Source of the DNA: Halocatena halophila | GTDB lineage: Archaea > Halobacteriota > Halobacteria > Halobacteriales > Haloarculaceae | Direction of reading: 5' to 3' | Length of the DNA stretch: 64,000 bases | Assembly: GCA_027563145.1 (NCBI GenBank) | Contig: CP071306.1 | Coordinates: 2,604,001-2,668,000, forward strand | Shown here: in pieces, positions 17,897 through 26,403 of the stretch | How positions within the stretch are numbered: position 1 is the stretch's first letter | Layout: each line of letters starts with the position of its first letter | Position numbers and translations under genes: made by a program | The notes under the pieces: generated by a model | The model's input: only the letters and a program-made list of their open reading frames with translations | Told to the model about the DNA's origin: nothing | Database searches by the model: none

Positions 17897-18754
17897 ATGT
17901 CAATGCACTCGATCGTTCTGACGAAAGGGGTACCGGATTTTCGCGAAGGACAGGTATCGTTCGACGAAGATGGTCACTTAGAGCGTGGGAAAACGCCGAC
18001 CGTGATGAATCCGAACGACGAGCACGCGTTGCAGGCGGCGCTACAAACAAAGGTTCGACACGGTGGGCGGGTGAGCGTGATGAGCATGGGTCCGCCGGGA
18101 TACGGAGACGTACTCCAGGAGGCGATGGAGTCGGTGTACGCCGACGATCTGTATCTCCTTTCCGATCGGGAGTTGGCGGCAGCCGATACGTGGGCGACGG
18201 CAATCGCGCTGTCGACCGGTATCGAGAAGCTTGGACTCCCGGATCTGGTGTTTGCCGGGTTCAAAACGGCAGACGGTGAGACGGGACACACGGGTCCACA
18301 GACGTGCTGGGCGCTGGACATTCCGATGATCACGCACGTGACGGGGCTTTCAGTGGACAAAGACGAGCGTCGAGTTCGGGCCAGGCGACTGGTCGAGGGT
18401 GACGTTGCCGAGATAGAAACCGTTGAAGCGCCACTCCCTGCGTGTATCGTGGTCGATTCGGAGTTTGAAAGCGACTACCGGACGGCCGGCGAGCACCTCG
18501 CCCTGAAGGACTTGCGCGAGACGACCGTAGAACGGGCTGCGGAGTACGACCAGCATCTCACTACCTGGGATCATACCGATCTCAATCTGGATCCGGACTA
18601 CATCGGGCTGGACGGTTCGCCGACAATCGTCTCCTCGGTGGATCCAATTCCAAAGCCTCCCGCCGAACGCGAGGCTACCATGGTCGATCCGGGTGATGCG
18701 GAGGCGATGGGCGAACTGTTCGACGAGATGGCCGCGCTGTCCGGGGGTGCATAG
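17897..18754 (+). CDS. etfB: Electron transfer flavoprotein beta subunit
   Basis: EtfB pairs with EtfA to carry electrons between flavin dehydrogenases and the membrane or ferredoxin. The 285-residue protein has the family's adenine-nucleotide fold with LPDLVFAGFKTADGETGHTG and the recognition loop region. It is followed after four bases by etfA, then fixC, so this is a FixABCX-like bifurcating or ubiquinone/menaquinone-linked complex. The AT-rich 130 bp before it probably holds the operon promoter (TATATAAAAT near 17826). Confidence 0.93.
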   Translation: MSMHSIVLTKGVPDFREGQVSFDEDGHLERGKTPTVMNPNDEHALQAALQTKVRHGGRVSVMSMGPPGYGDVLQEAMESVYADDLYLLSDRELAAADTWATAIALSTGIEKLGLPDLVFAGFKTADGETGHTGPQTCWALDIPMITHVTGLSVDKDERRVRARRLVEGDVAEIETVEAPLPACIVVDSEFESDYRTAGEHLALKDLRETTVERAAEYDQHLTTWDHTDLNLDPDYIGLDGSPTIVSSVDPIPKPPAEREATMVDPGDAEAMGELFDEMAALSGGA

Positions 18755-18757
18755 AGC

Positions 18758-20401
18758 ATGCCACCAATCGATCCATCCGAACACACGATCGCCGAACTCG
18801 GGCCGGCGCTGAAAGACATCGAGGATGTCACAGCGCTCGAAGCAATACTGAAAGCAGAACAGGACGGAGAAGATCGAAAGGGCGCAGTGACGCTGATCGA
18901 AAGCCGCATCGAGAAGTTTTCGGCGGACGAATCTGACGAGTCCGGACCGATCGATCCAGGCGACTGCTCGGTTGCCGAACTCGGGAATGCACTGCAGGAT
19001 CTCGATACGGAAAGCGAACTCGAGACACTCCTCGAAGCCGAACGATCGGGAGAAGACCGAGACAGCGCAATCAGACTGATCGAAAATCGAATCGACTCCG
19101 TGGCAGGGAGCGATGGAGACGAACACGAGACGACGACGGAACAATCACCGGAAGAAAAACATCCCGATCTCGACCATCCGACTGCAGACAAACGCCACGT
19201 GCGCGCGCTTGAGGAGGGGACGTATCGGGACATGTGGGTCTACTGTGAAACCCAGGCCGGCCAGCTGATCGACGTTTCCAAAGAGATGCTGGGCAAGGCC
19301 CGCGAGCTGATGGACGCCTACAACGAGGCGCACGACGCCGACGAGCGGGTGATAGCCGTCGTGATCGGCGATTCAGTCGAGGGACTGGCCGAGGCAGCGA
19401 TTGGCTATGGCGCAGACGTTGCGCTCTACTACGAGGACGACCGGCTAGAGCGCTTTCGACACAAGCCATACACGGAGCTGTTCGCGGAAATGGCCCGAAG
19501 CGACGCATCATTTCGCTCGTACGATGAGCCACGATACACGCTGTTTCCCGCGACCAACAACGGCCGAGATCTCTCCGCGCAGGTGCAGGCAGAACTCGAC
19601 AGTGGCCTGGCAAGTGACTGTTCTGGGCTGTACATCGAGGAGACGGTGATCTCGAACCCGGTAAAAACCGGACAGCCCGGTGAGAACAAAACGTTCGAAC
19701 GAGTGTTGCACATGAAGCGCCCGGACTTTTCGGGCTTTGAGTACTCGACAATCCTCTGTCTCGACAATCCCACGCGGGAGTTCCATCCACAGGGAGCGTC
19801 CGTGATTCCTGGAAGCTTCGAAGCACCCGAGTTCGACAACGGGCGCACGGGAACCGTGATTGAGCACGAAACGGAACTGGATGAGGACTGGCTCCGTGTG
19901 GACGTGACCGATCATGAGCGCCTCGATTCTGGCGTCGATCTTACGACCAACGACGTTGTCGTCGCGCTCGGACGGGGGATCGGTGACAATCCAACTCGCG
20001 GCATGGAACTCGGCGTCGAACTCGCCGATGCGTTCGATGACGCCGATGTGGGCGTCTCTCGGGGAATCGTGACGGGTTCGTACGATTTCGAGGGCCACGT
20101 CGAGGAGTACACTCAGGAAGAGCGCCAGATCGGTGAAACGGGACAGGTCGTCGCACCCGAACTCTACATTGCTGCGGGCATCAGCGGTGCGATTCAGCAC
20201 AAGGTCGGCATGGACGAATCCGAGACGATCGTTGCGATCAACACGGATCCTGAGGCACGGATTCGCGACTTCAGCGATTACTTCATTGAGGGAGACCTCT
20301 TTGAGGTGCTCCCGCAGTTAATTTCTGCACTCAATACCGGCGAACTGGATCTAAAAGCGCGTGCGGACGGTGGCGACACGGAGGATGATTCCAATGAGTG
20401 A
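18758..20401 (+). CDS. etfA: Electron transfer flavoprotein alpha subunit with N-terminal repeat extension
   Basis: EtfA carries the FAD of the complex. The 547-residue protein is longer than the usual 320: residues 1-60 and 61-120 are two related helical repeats (HTIAELGPALKDIEDVTALE and CSVAELGNALQDLDTESELE). The canonical domain begins near residue 150 (RDMWVYCETQAGQLIDVS), and the C-terminal FAD domain includes GRGIGDNPTRGMELG, GSYDFEGHVEE and the family QVVAPELYIAAGISGAIQH. It overlaps fixC by eight bases, indicating translational coupling. Confidence 0.92.
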   Translation: MPPIDPSEHTIAELGPALKDIEDVTALEAILKAEQDGEDRKGAVTLIESRIEKFSADESDESGPIDPGDCSVAELGNALQDLDTESELETLLEAERSGEDRDSAIRLIENRIDSVAGSDGDEHETTTEQSPEEKHPDLDHPTADKRHVRALEEGTYRDMWVYCETQAGQLIDVSKEMLGKARELMDAYNEAHDADERVIAVVIGDSVEGLAEAAIGYGADVALYYEDDRLERFRHKPYTELFAEMARSDASFRSYDEPRYTLFPATNNGRDLSAQVQAELDSGLASDCSGLYIEETVISNPVKTGQPGENKTFERVLHMKRPDFSGFEYSTILCLDNPTREFHPQGASVIPGSFEAPEFDNGRTGTVIEHETELDEDWLRVDVTDHERLDSGVDLTTNDVVVALGRGIGDNPTRGMELGVELADAFDDADVGVSRGIVTGSYDFEGHVEEYTQEERQIGETGQVVAPELYIAAGISGAIQHKVGMDESETIVAINTDPEARIRDFSDYFIEGDLFEVLPQLISALNTGELDLKARADGGDTEDDSNE

Positions 20402-22061
20402 CCAATACGAACAGTACGAAGCCATCGTCGTGGGTGCAGGCCCCGGCGGTGCGGCCGCAGCGGCAAAGCTCGCAGACGAAGGGATCGAGACGCTGGTACT
20501 CGAACGCGGCGTCAAGGCGGGGGCAAAAAACGTCTCTGGAGGCCTGTTGTACGCAGAGGATTCTGCCCCCTACGCGATCGACAACCTCTATCCCCAGATC
20601 CGACTCGAAGCGACCGAACGGCCAATCACGGAGTACTACATTCAGAACGTTGCCGGCAGTACCGTCAAAGAGTACGATCTGACGCGGCTGCACGAACACG
20701 ACACGCGGTGGTCTGATGCGGTGTTGCGCCGAAAAATGGACTCCTGGCTGGCCGAGCGCGTACACGAACGGACCAGAGAGACCGGTGGCGGACTGCTAAG
20801 TGGAATCAAGGTGAACGGTCTGCTCCGTGAGGACGGCGAGATCGTGGGCGTCACCTGCGATGAGATCGACCCGATCCGAGCGGAGTTCATCGTTGCGGCC
20901 GATGGTGTCAACAGCGAGCTTGCTCGCGATGCCGGACTGATGAACTGGGAAGACCCCGAACAGTGGTTCCAGGGCGTTAAGGCGACCGTTGAAGCCCCAA
21001 ACGTTAATGATCGATTCGATATCGGCCCCCAGGAGGGGGTTGCCCACCTGTTCAGCGGCGATCTGTTTGACGGCGTTCGAGGGGGTGGGTTCTGTTACAC
21101 CAACGTGGACACGCTCTCGATCGGTGCCGTATTTCATCTGGACAGTCTGGTCGAGTCGGCCGCAGAGCCCCACGAGCTGTTGAATGCCCTCCTCGAACAT
21201 CCGGTCTGTAGTCAGTGGATCGACGACCCATACCGAGAGGTCGAGTACGCGGCAAAGCTCGTCCCAGACTCGAAGAAGGTCGCCCATCCGGATCCACAGT
21301 CCGACCGGCTGGTGCTTGTCGGCGATGCGGCTGGCCAGATGCAGGCACAGGGCCCGATCATCAAAGGAATGAACCACGCCGTAACGGCCGGGGCGCTCGC
21401 CGGTGAGGCGTTTGCGGGGGCAAAACGCCGCGGTGAGCCAGAATCGGCGGGCGAACGCTACGTCGAGCGGCTGTACGAATCGGGGACGATGGCAAAGCTC
21501 CGCCCCAAGCGCTACGAACGGGTGCGACCGATCGCCGAACGCGAACGGGCGACAGAGGTGGTCGACCGACTGCTAGAATCTCCGATCGGGAGATTTGGCG
21601 TGCGTGCGCTCGATGCGACCGGGTTGCTCAAGCGGCTGTATAGCTCCCCGTTCATGTCGATGTCCATTCCGGACACACAGACCCCCTACGTCACACTCCC
21701 GACGGTGATTGCAGAAACGCTGGGCGAACCAGTCAGTGACGATACGACCGTCGATCCTCCGTCGCTCGAACAACGGATCGGCGAGTTAACCTACGACACT
21801 GACATTGGCAATCCACACATCGAATTGCTCGACAACTCTGTCGAGGCGAGCGGAGCAGCTGTCACGGCCTGTCCGGTGAGCGCAAGCGAGTTCGGTGGGG
21901 GCTGTTATCGCGAGGAGACGATCGCGTCGAACGGCTCGACGAAAGACGTCGTGAGTCTCGACACCCAGCCCTGTATCGAGTGTGGCACGTGTGCGGTCGT
22001 CGCCGACACTGCCTGGGAACATCCCAGTGGTGGCCGGGGCGTCGAATTCAGACAGGGGTAA
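20394..22061 (+). CDS. fixC: FixC-like flavoprotein fused to a FixX-like ferredoxin tail
   Basis: FixC is the electron-transfer flavoprotein:quinone oxidoreductase of the Etf system. The 555-residue protein starts at ATG 20394 (MSDQYEQYEAIVVGAGPGG) with an FAD-binding GAGPGGAAAAA motif; the second FAD motif LVLVGDAAG lies near residue 305. After residue 470 there is a FixX-like region with Cys (CPVSASEFGGGC, TQPCIECGTCAV), so fixX appears fused. The earlier in-frame start at 20361 would lie inside etfA. It is the third gene of the etfBA-fixC operon. Confidence 0.9.
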   Translation: MSDQYEQYEAIVVGAGPGGAAAAAKLADEGIETLVLERGVKAGAKNVSGGLLYAEDSAPYAIDNLYPQIRLEATERPITEYYIQNVAGSTVKEYDLTRLHEHDTRWSDAVLRRKMDSWLAERVHERTRETGGGLLSGIKVNGLLREDGEIVGVTCDEIDPIRAEFIVAADGVNSELARDAGLMNWEDPEQWFQGVKATVEAPNVNDRFDIGPQEGVAHLFSGDLFDGVRGGGFCYTNVDTLSIGAVFHLDSLVESAAEPHELLNALLEHPVCSQWIDDPYREVEYAAKLVPDSKKVAHPDPQSDRLVLVGDAAGQMQAQGPIIKGMNHAVTAGALAGEAFAGAKRRGEPESAGERYVERLYESGTMAKLRPKRYERVRPIAERERATEVVDRLLESPIGRFGVRALDATGLLKRLYSSPFMSMSIPDTQTPYVTLPTVIAETLGEPVSDDTTVDPPSLEQRIGELTYDTDIGNPHIELLDNSVEASGAAVTACPVSASEFGGGCYREETIASNGSTKDVVSLDTQPCIECGTCAVVADTAWEHPSGGRGVEFRQG

Positions 22062-22070
22062 GACAAACCG

Positions 22071-22463
22071 ATGGTTGATGATCGCCACGCGCGGCTACAA
22101 ACACTCGCGAGACGCGCACGGAGTGAACGGGCCGCTTTCGATCCGCCCGCTCGACCACCGGATGAGCACCGCGCTCGATCGTACCTCAGGGATGGTCTCG
22201 GTCCCGCGCTCGCGATCTACATCGAGAGCCGGACGGACGAAACACAGCCGCCATTGTCACCAGACGAACATTCAACGCTCGAAACCACAATCAACGACTG
22301 GCTTGGGCTGTACGCACGATGTTATGAAACACGCATAGAGGCGGTAATACCGGCCCGTACCGCCGCAACAGCCCTGATAGAAACCGGGTCGCTACTCGAT
22401 ACCGCCCAGCTGTTGACACACGTCCCTCAGCGGACAGATGATCGTGGCAGTACAAATGGTTAA
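22071..22463 (+). CDS. Conserved hypothetical protein downstream of fixC
   Basis: The 130-residue protein is helical and Arg/Ala-rich ([18 protein letters not shown]), with no recognised domain. It starts nine bases after fixC and is likely the last gene of the Etf operon. A link to the Etf complex is only positional. Confidence 0.65.
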   Translation: MVDDRHARLQTLARRARSERAAFDPPARPPDEHRARSYLRDGLGPALAIYIESRTDETQPPLSPDEHSTLETTINDWLGLYARCYETRIEAVIPARTAATALIETGSLLDTAQLLTHVPQRTDDRGSTNG

Positions 22464-22488
22464 GTAATGAGGTGTGTTAAAATTACGC

Positions 22489-23220
22489 ATGCAGTTCTCC
22501 GATGAACTCGAGTTTGCCCACCGCGGCCGCAAAGACGTGTACGAGCACGTCGAGCGACACGGAACGGTCGATTATGAGACCGCGCGACGGGCGCTCAACA
22601 TGGAACCGACCGCCTTTGGCCATCACGTTGCGATCCTAAAGCGCGATGGCGTGATCGAACAGGACGACGAGACGCTTTCGGTGGCGTTCGAATCCGAATC
22701 CGAGGAGCGCTATGCGGACAACGATGTGGAGGTCACGATCAGACAGGCACACAACAGCGATCTGACGGGGCTCGTGGGTGCGATCCGGAGTGCGATCGAG
22801 GATAAGACGTACATCGTGGCCGAGTCGATCGCCGATATCGTCGATCACGAGAACGTACTGCTCAGACACAACGATCTCGAGTCACGCGTGTTCTTCGTGG
22901 CAACGGTCAACGGTGACGTGGTTGGCTGGGTGCACCTCCACGCACCCGAGGTCGAAAAGCTCGGCCACACTGCAGAGCTGACCGTTGGCGTGCTCGATGA
23001 GTATCGCGATCACGGCATCGGGAGCCGGCTGTTAGAGCGCGGACTTGAGTGGGCTCGCGAACACGACTACGAAAAGGTGTACAACAGCGTTCCCTCAACG
23101 AACGAGGCTGCGATCGAGTTTCTCGAGACCCATGGCTGGGAGACCGAAGCAGTGCGCAAGAACCACTACCAGATCGAGGGCGAGTATATCGACGAAGTGA
23201 TGATGGCCGTCGAGCTTTAG
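22489..23220 (+). CDS. GNAT N-acetyltransferase with N-terminal winged helix
   Basis: The 243-residue protein has an N-terminal winged helix (TVDYETARRALNMEPTAFGH, residues 28-60) and a GNAT domain from about residue 80. The acetyl-CoA loop is visible as LTVGVLDEYRDHGIGSRLL, and the C-terminal strand as KNHYQIEGEYIDEVMMA. It probably acetylates a small molecule or protein. I chose ATG 22489 over the upstream GTG at 22474. It is unlike RimI, which lacks the extra N-terminal domain. Confidence 0.88.
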   Translation: MQFSDELEFAHRGRKDVYEHVERHGTVDYETARRALNMEPTAFGHHVAILKRDGVIEQDDETLSVAFESESEERYADNDVEVTIRQAHNSDLTGLVGAIRSAIEDKTYIVAESIADIVDHENVLLRHNDLESRVFFVATVNGDVVGWVHLHAPEVEKLGHTAELTVGVLDEYRDHGIGSRLLERGLEWAREHDYEKVYNSVPSTNEAAIEFLETHGWETEAVRKNHYQIEGEYIDEVMMAVEL

Positions 23221-23378
23221 GGCCACGACGCGTCGTCGGTATCAAGCACCTCGGCAACGACGCCGTCGCGCTGTGCGATGACACGACCGTGGGCGGGACA
23301 GACGAGTCTGGGTTGGTTTCCCGGAACGAAGAGGCGAACTGCAGCCGTATTTTCACACTCGGTCTCCGAACAGTCCAT
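23217..23378 (-). CDS. Small Cys-containing protein (53 residues)
   Basis: The frame starts at ATG 23376-23378 (MDCSETECENTAAVRL) and ends FVPGNQPRLVCPAHGRVIAQ... The cysteines (DCSETEC and VCPAH) suggest a zinc site. It matches the shape of conserved haloarchaeal small proteins. The larger frame open to 23576 starts with non-coding-like residues and was trimmed. It is convergent with the GNAT gene, overlapping its end by four bases. Confidence 0.6.
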   Translation of the reverse strand: MDCSETECENTAAVRLFVPGNQPRLVCPAHGRVIAQRDGVVAEVLDTDDASWP

Positions 23379-23924
23379 ACGTGGTCTCCGTGTTGAATAC
23401 TCACAGTCGTTTCGCCCGGAGTAGCACTGACGATGACACCACGTTCGATTTCGCCGATCACACAGATTCGCTCGTTGGTCAGTCGTTCGGTCTTGTCTTC
23501 GACGCATCGCTTGATACGATCTCGGGTCCCGGCGAGCGGACTGGCCACCACTAGCTGGAGTGTCAGACAAAGACACAATTACGATTGTATCGTTGCCGGT
23601 CTCAGTGACCCATTCAAAGAATATTTATAGATCTATTCACGCGACCACTGACGACGCCATCGGTCAGAGTAGAAGTCGCCACAGAAGTACTATATTTACG
23701 ATATTATCTGGCTGTTTTGTTTATTATTTTGAGGATTTCGAAAATATATTATCAAATTAATCTATAGGTAATATTGTGATATGAGATAGCTCCTAATGAA
23801 CGGCGGTCGGAGCCGGCCGCCCTGAACCTCCCCCCGCTCATCATCACACGGTGAAGCGATACTCCAGGAGTACCGCCGGACGTCTTTGGATGAGTGGTGA
23901 ATTATCAGACACAATCATCACCAA
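23379..23924. other. Gene-poor AT-rich gap
   Basis: No convincing gene lies here. The minus strand near 23385-23560 contains residues that look somewhat coding (IKRCVEDKTERLTNERIC, IGEIERGVIVSATPGETT), perhaps a decayed gene. Bases 23690-23790 are strongly AT-rich and marginally resemble promoter DNA for the Tat protein gene that follows. Confidence 0.35.
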
Positions 23925-24383
23925 ATGGAAGCCGATCAGGACCAATCGATCGACACGAACGAATCGACAGCAATTACCAAACACTCCCGGCGCGACATGT
24001 TGCAGGCCGCGTGTTCGGTAGGCCTCGGAATGGTTACCTTCGCTGGTACGGCAGCCGCAACCAGTGACCCATCTCCAGACGAGAGAGCACCCTCGCGAGA
24101 GTCCTCTTTCTCTTCGAATAAACGCCGTTCGGACGACGTTGAAACGCTCGCGGTCTATCCCTCCTGCGTCTGGAAAAGTGGTAATCCAGGCGCAACGATC
24201 AGGGGTGGGAGTTGTGCCAGACACGCTTACAGCAACTCCTGGGACTACGCTGGCTACATCCTTGACACGTATCCGGGGTTAGACGACTGTCGCTGGCAAA
24301 TTAGCGTCGCTGGCGAAATCGAAGCTCATGCAGTCGCCGAACCAGGAGAGTCGATAACGATCGGCTGCGATACCTGGGACTGA
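23925..24383 (+). CDS. Tat-exported small Cys-containing protein
   Basis: The 152-residue protein has a Tat signal at 19-47 (HSRRDMLQ, then a hydrophobic CSVGLGMVTFAGTAAA). The mature part is Ser/Asp/Trp-rich, with four Cys (YPSCVW, GGSCAR, DDCRWQ, IGCDTW), likely two disulfides, ending GCDTWD. No family is recognised. It resembles a small secreted effector or peptide-bacteriocin-like protein. A hairpin plus T run directly follows (24383-24404). Confidence 0.7.
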   Translation: MEADQDQSIDTNESTAITKHSRRDMLQAACSVGLGMVTFAGTAAATSDPSPDERAPSRESSFSSNKRRSDDVETLAVYPSCVWKSGNPGATIRGGSCARHAYSNSWDYAGYILDTYPGLDDCRWQISVAGEIEAHAVAEPGESITIGCDTWD

Positions 24384-24404
24384 ATCTGTTTGGGCAGATT
24401 TTTT
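24383..24404 (+). terminator. Hairpin-plus-T terminator
   Basis: AATCTG-TTTGGG-CAGATT (24383-24400) is a perfect 6-bp hairpin whose right arm runs into a T6 tract. Its left arm begins at the last base of the stop codon of the Tat-exported protein gene. Bacterial-style intrinsic terminators are uncommon in archaea. Confidence 0.5.
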
Positions 24405-24637
24405 CACGTACAATCACGCATTCCTCGGCTCTCACGCCGTACTGCGACGAAGAATGCTTCAGAACACAACAATCTCTTCGCTCGAAAATTTATATTTTCC
24501 ACTTTAACTCTATAATTTTAATATAACTAAAATCCGAAAGATTCTTTGTTCCATGTTCTATCCATTAGAATGCTGTTGGTCCTCATGACAGACCAATCGT
24601 GTGCCGGGCCAGCAGCGATAGAAACGTCAGGTAACTC

Positions 24638-24796
24638 ATGACGATGTATGGTCTACAGCGATCGACAGGAAGAATCGATCACCAACAACCGTTCACGGAC
24701 GTGACGAGCACGGTAACTCGATTCATGGCCGGTCCGTGTACATGCAGCGACGATTGTTCGTGTGGTGGCGATTGCGGTGGCGACTGTAACTGTTGA
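24638..24796 (+). CDS. Metallothionein-like Cys-rich peptide (52 residues)
   Basis: The ATG at 24638 opens a 52-codon frame. The C-terminal 19 residues, starting CTCSDDCSCGG and ending CGGDCNC, carry eight Cys in CxC and CxxxC spacing, with Gly and Asp between. The first 30 residues are polar (STGRIDHQQPFTDVTSTVTR) and could be a leader. A metal-binding role like metallothionein is the simplest reading; a peptide precursor processed by the neighbouring protease is an alternative. Its position between the Tat-exported protein and a membrane metalloprotease is suggestive only. Confidence 0.6.
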   Translation: MTMYGLQRSTGRIDHQQPFTDVTSTVTRFMAGPCTCSDDCSCGGDCGGDCNC

Positions 24797-24848
24797 GTTG
24801 TCACGTTGTCAATCGAACCATTTTTTTGGAAGCTCCAATGAGAGATCT

Positions 24849-25733
24849 TTATCGATCCCTTCTGAACACTCCGTACAGGAATCCTCCCATTGAGCTGAGA
24901 GCAAGAATGGCACTGAAACTGATCGTTGCCGAAAATCCACTGTCAGCCGTCCAGGCGTATTCAACCAGTTGCCATCCCGTTCCGGGGACTTCAAGAGCTA
25001 TCGCATCACCACCGATCGCCTGCCACAACACGGGCACGACAACCCCCAGGAGCGTCCATAAAACGACCGCACAGAGCGCCGACCCAACCAGGAAATAACG
25101 AACGAAGGTGAAAAATGATCTCCGTGGGACTGGATGAGCGTCCGTGTCGTAGATTCGTATTCCATCCTTTTGATCTTCAATTCGTACATCCTCACGGTGG
25201 CGTATCACCACGACCAGCATCCATAGGTCACCAACTGACCCCCCGGCATTGAAGGCGAGCGGGACGACGAGCCAATACCAGTCGAGTCTAACCATAAACA
25301 CTGTTCCAAGAACCGAGATGAGAATCAACGGAGCAATCACAACGGCGATGAACTGATTCCGGGACAATCGGGCGTTCTCAGCCGTCACGTACGCGTACGG
25401 AAAAAAGCCGTAAGCGAGTCCTGCTCCGAAAACCGGTCGGACGCCAAATGACCGGATTACAGCCCCATGAATGAGTTCGTGGAGCAGAACAACGACGAGC
25501 GTGAGTATCACAATGAAGAACAATGGAACGATACCCCGAAGCAACGAACCATCATTCAGTTGTAGGGATAGCTCCGGCGAGAATCCTGTTAGGGATGTGT
25601 ATATTGCGCTAAAGACGATCGCACCGATGATGAAGCCCCCGGTGCTGAGGGCTGTCAATTCCAGCGCCAGTGAGCGAGTCAGTTCGAATTCTTCGATGAG
25701 TATATCAGCGTCATCCGATGGTGGGGGCTCCAT
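24849..25733 (-). CDS. Membrane zinc metalloprotease-like protein (DUF3267/M50-like)
   Basis: The 294-residue integral membrane protein has about six hydrophobic segments and an HExxH zinc motif, LLHELIHGAVIRSFG near residue 84-98. This places it in the DUF3267/M50-like membrane metalloprotease group. A second conserved patch is LAYGFFPYAYVTAENARLSR. I used ATG 25733 (MEPPPSDDADILIEE) over the GTG at 25748. It faces the Cys-rich peptide gene, with only 52 bp between the stops, so processing of that peptide is conceivable. Confidence 0.75.
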   Translation of the reverse strand: MEPPPSDDADILIEEFELTRSLALELTALSTGGFIIGAIVFSAIYTSLTGFSPELSLQLNDGSLLRGIVPLFFIVILTLVVVLLHELIHGAVIRSFGVRPVFGAGLAYGFFPYAYVTAENARLSRNQFIAVVIAPLILISVLGTVFMVRLDWYWLVVPLAFNAGGSVGDLWMLVVVIRHREDVRIEDQKDGIRIYDTDAHPVPRRSFFTFVRYFLVGSALCAVVLWTLLGVVVPVLWQAIGGDAIALEVPGTGWQLVEYAWTADSGFSATISFSAILALSSMGGFLYGVFRRDR

Positions 25734-25923
25734 TTTGTGCTCGTACACTCACAGAACTCCCACCACGGTATGTGTTTCTCAACTGTACACTGTGACACCG
25801 TATCAGACGGGCCACAATTGTGGGTGAGCTGGTACTGAGTGTGATCGTTAGTTCGTCCGCCGACTGGAAACTGTCCAGTGTGTGATCCGAACGGTGGTCG
25901 GCTGACGACTCACTCCTCTGCCC

Positions 25924-26403
25924 TCAGAGTACCGATGCCAGAAATATGAACAGAATGCTGAGCGTAAGCACGAACTGCATTGCGGCCGAGCCAATGACAC
26001 CAACCGTGGCGACGAGTGCTGTCCGCGCGCCGGCGCGTGCATCGCGATGGCGGTAGATTTCCCCACCGAAGACGGTAAGCGCTATTCCAAGCAGCATGCC
26101 GAGCGGTCCAGTGACGAAAAACAAGACGAAACCAACGATGCCGGCAAGCGTGGTTGTCAACCAGGATGCACCACCGAATTTGGCCGCGATTGCGCCCGCA
26201 AACGTGTCAGTGAGCACCGCCGTGAACCCAATCACTGTGATGACGACAATGGAGAGGAGTCCTGGTTCGGAAAATCCGCTCGTCCACCAGTAGAGTCCGA
26301 CACCCAACAGCGAAAGTGGGGCACCAGGTACCATTGGAACGACGCTGCCGACCACGCCTGCAAGACCCAACACCACCGCGAGCAAGAGGACGAGCTCACT
26401 CAT
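25924..26403 (-). CDS. DUF456 family membrane protein
   Basis: The 159-residue hydrophobic protein fits DUF456: glycine-rich transmembrane segments (VLGLAGVVGSVVPMVPGAPL, FAGAIAAKFGGASWLTTTL, GPLGMLLGIALTVFGGEI). It starts at ATG 26401-26403, overlapping the tmcA stop by eight bases, so the two genes are translationally coupled. Function is unknown. Confidence 0.8.
   Translation of the reverse strand: MSELVLLLAVVLGLAGVVGSVVPMVPGAPLSLLGVGLYWWTSGFSEPGLLSIVVITVIGFTAVLTDTFAGAIAAKFGGASWLTTTLAGIVGFVLFFVTGPLGMLLGIALTVFGGEIYRHRDARAGARTALVATVGVIGSAAMQFVLTLSILFIFLASVL

Noticed and set aside
22907..23578. A 223-residue minus-strand ORF over the GNAT gene end
   Set aside because: Its C-terminal half is antisense to the GNAT gene. 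Only the first 75 residues look slightly coding, so I only mention it in the gap entry.
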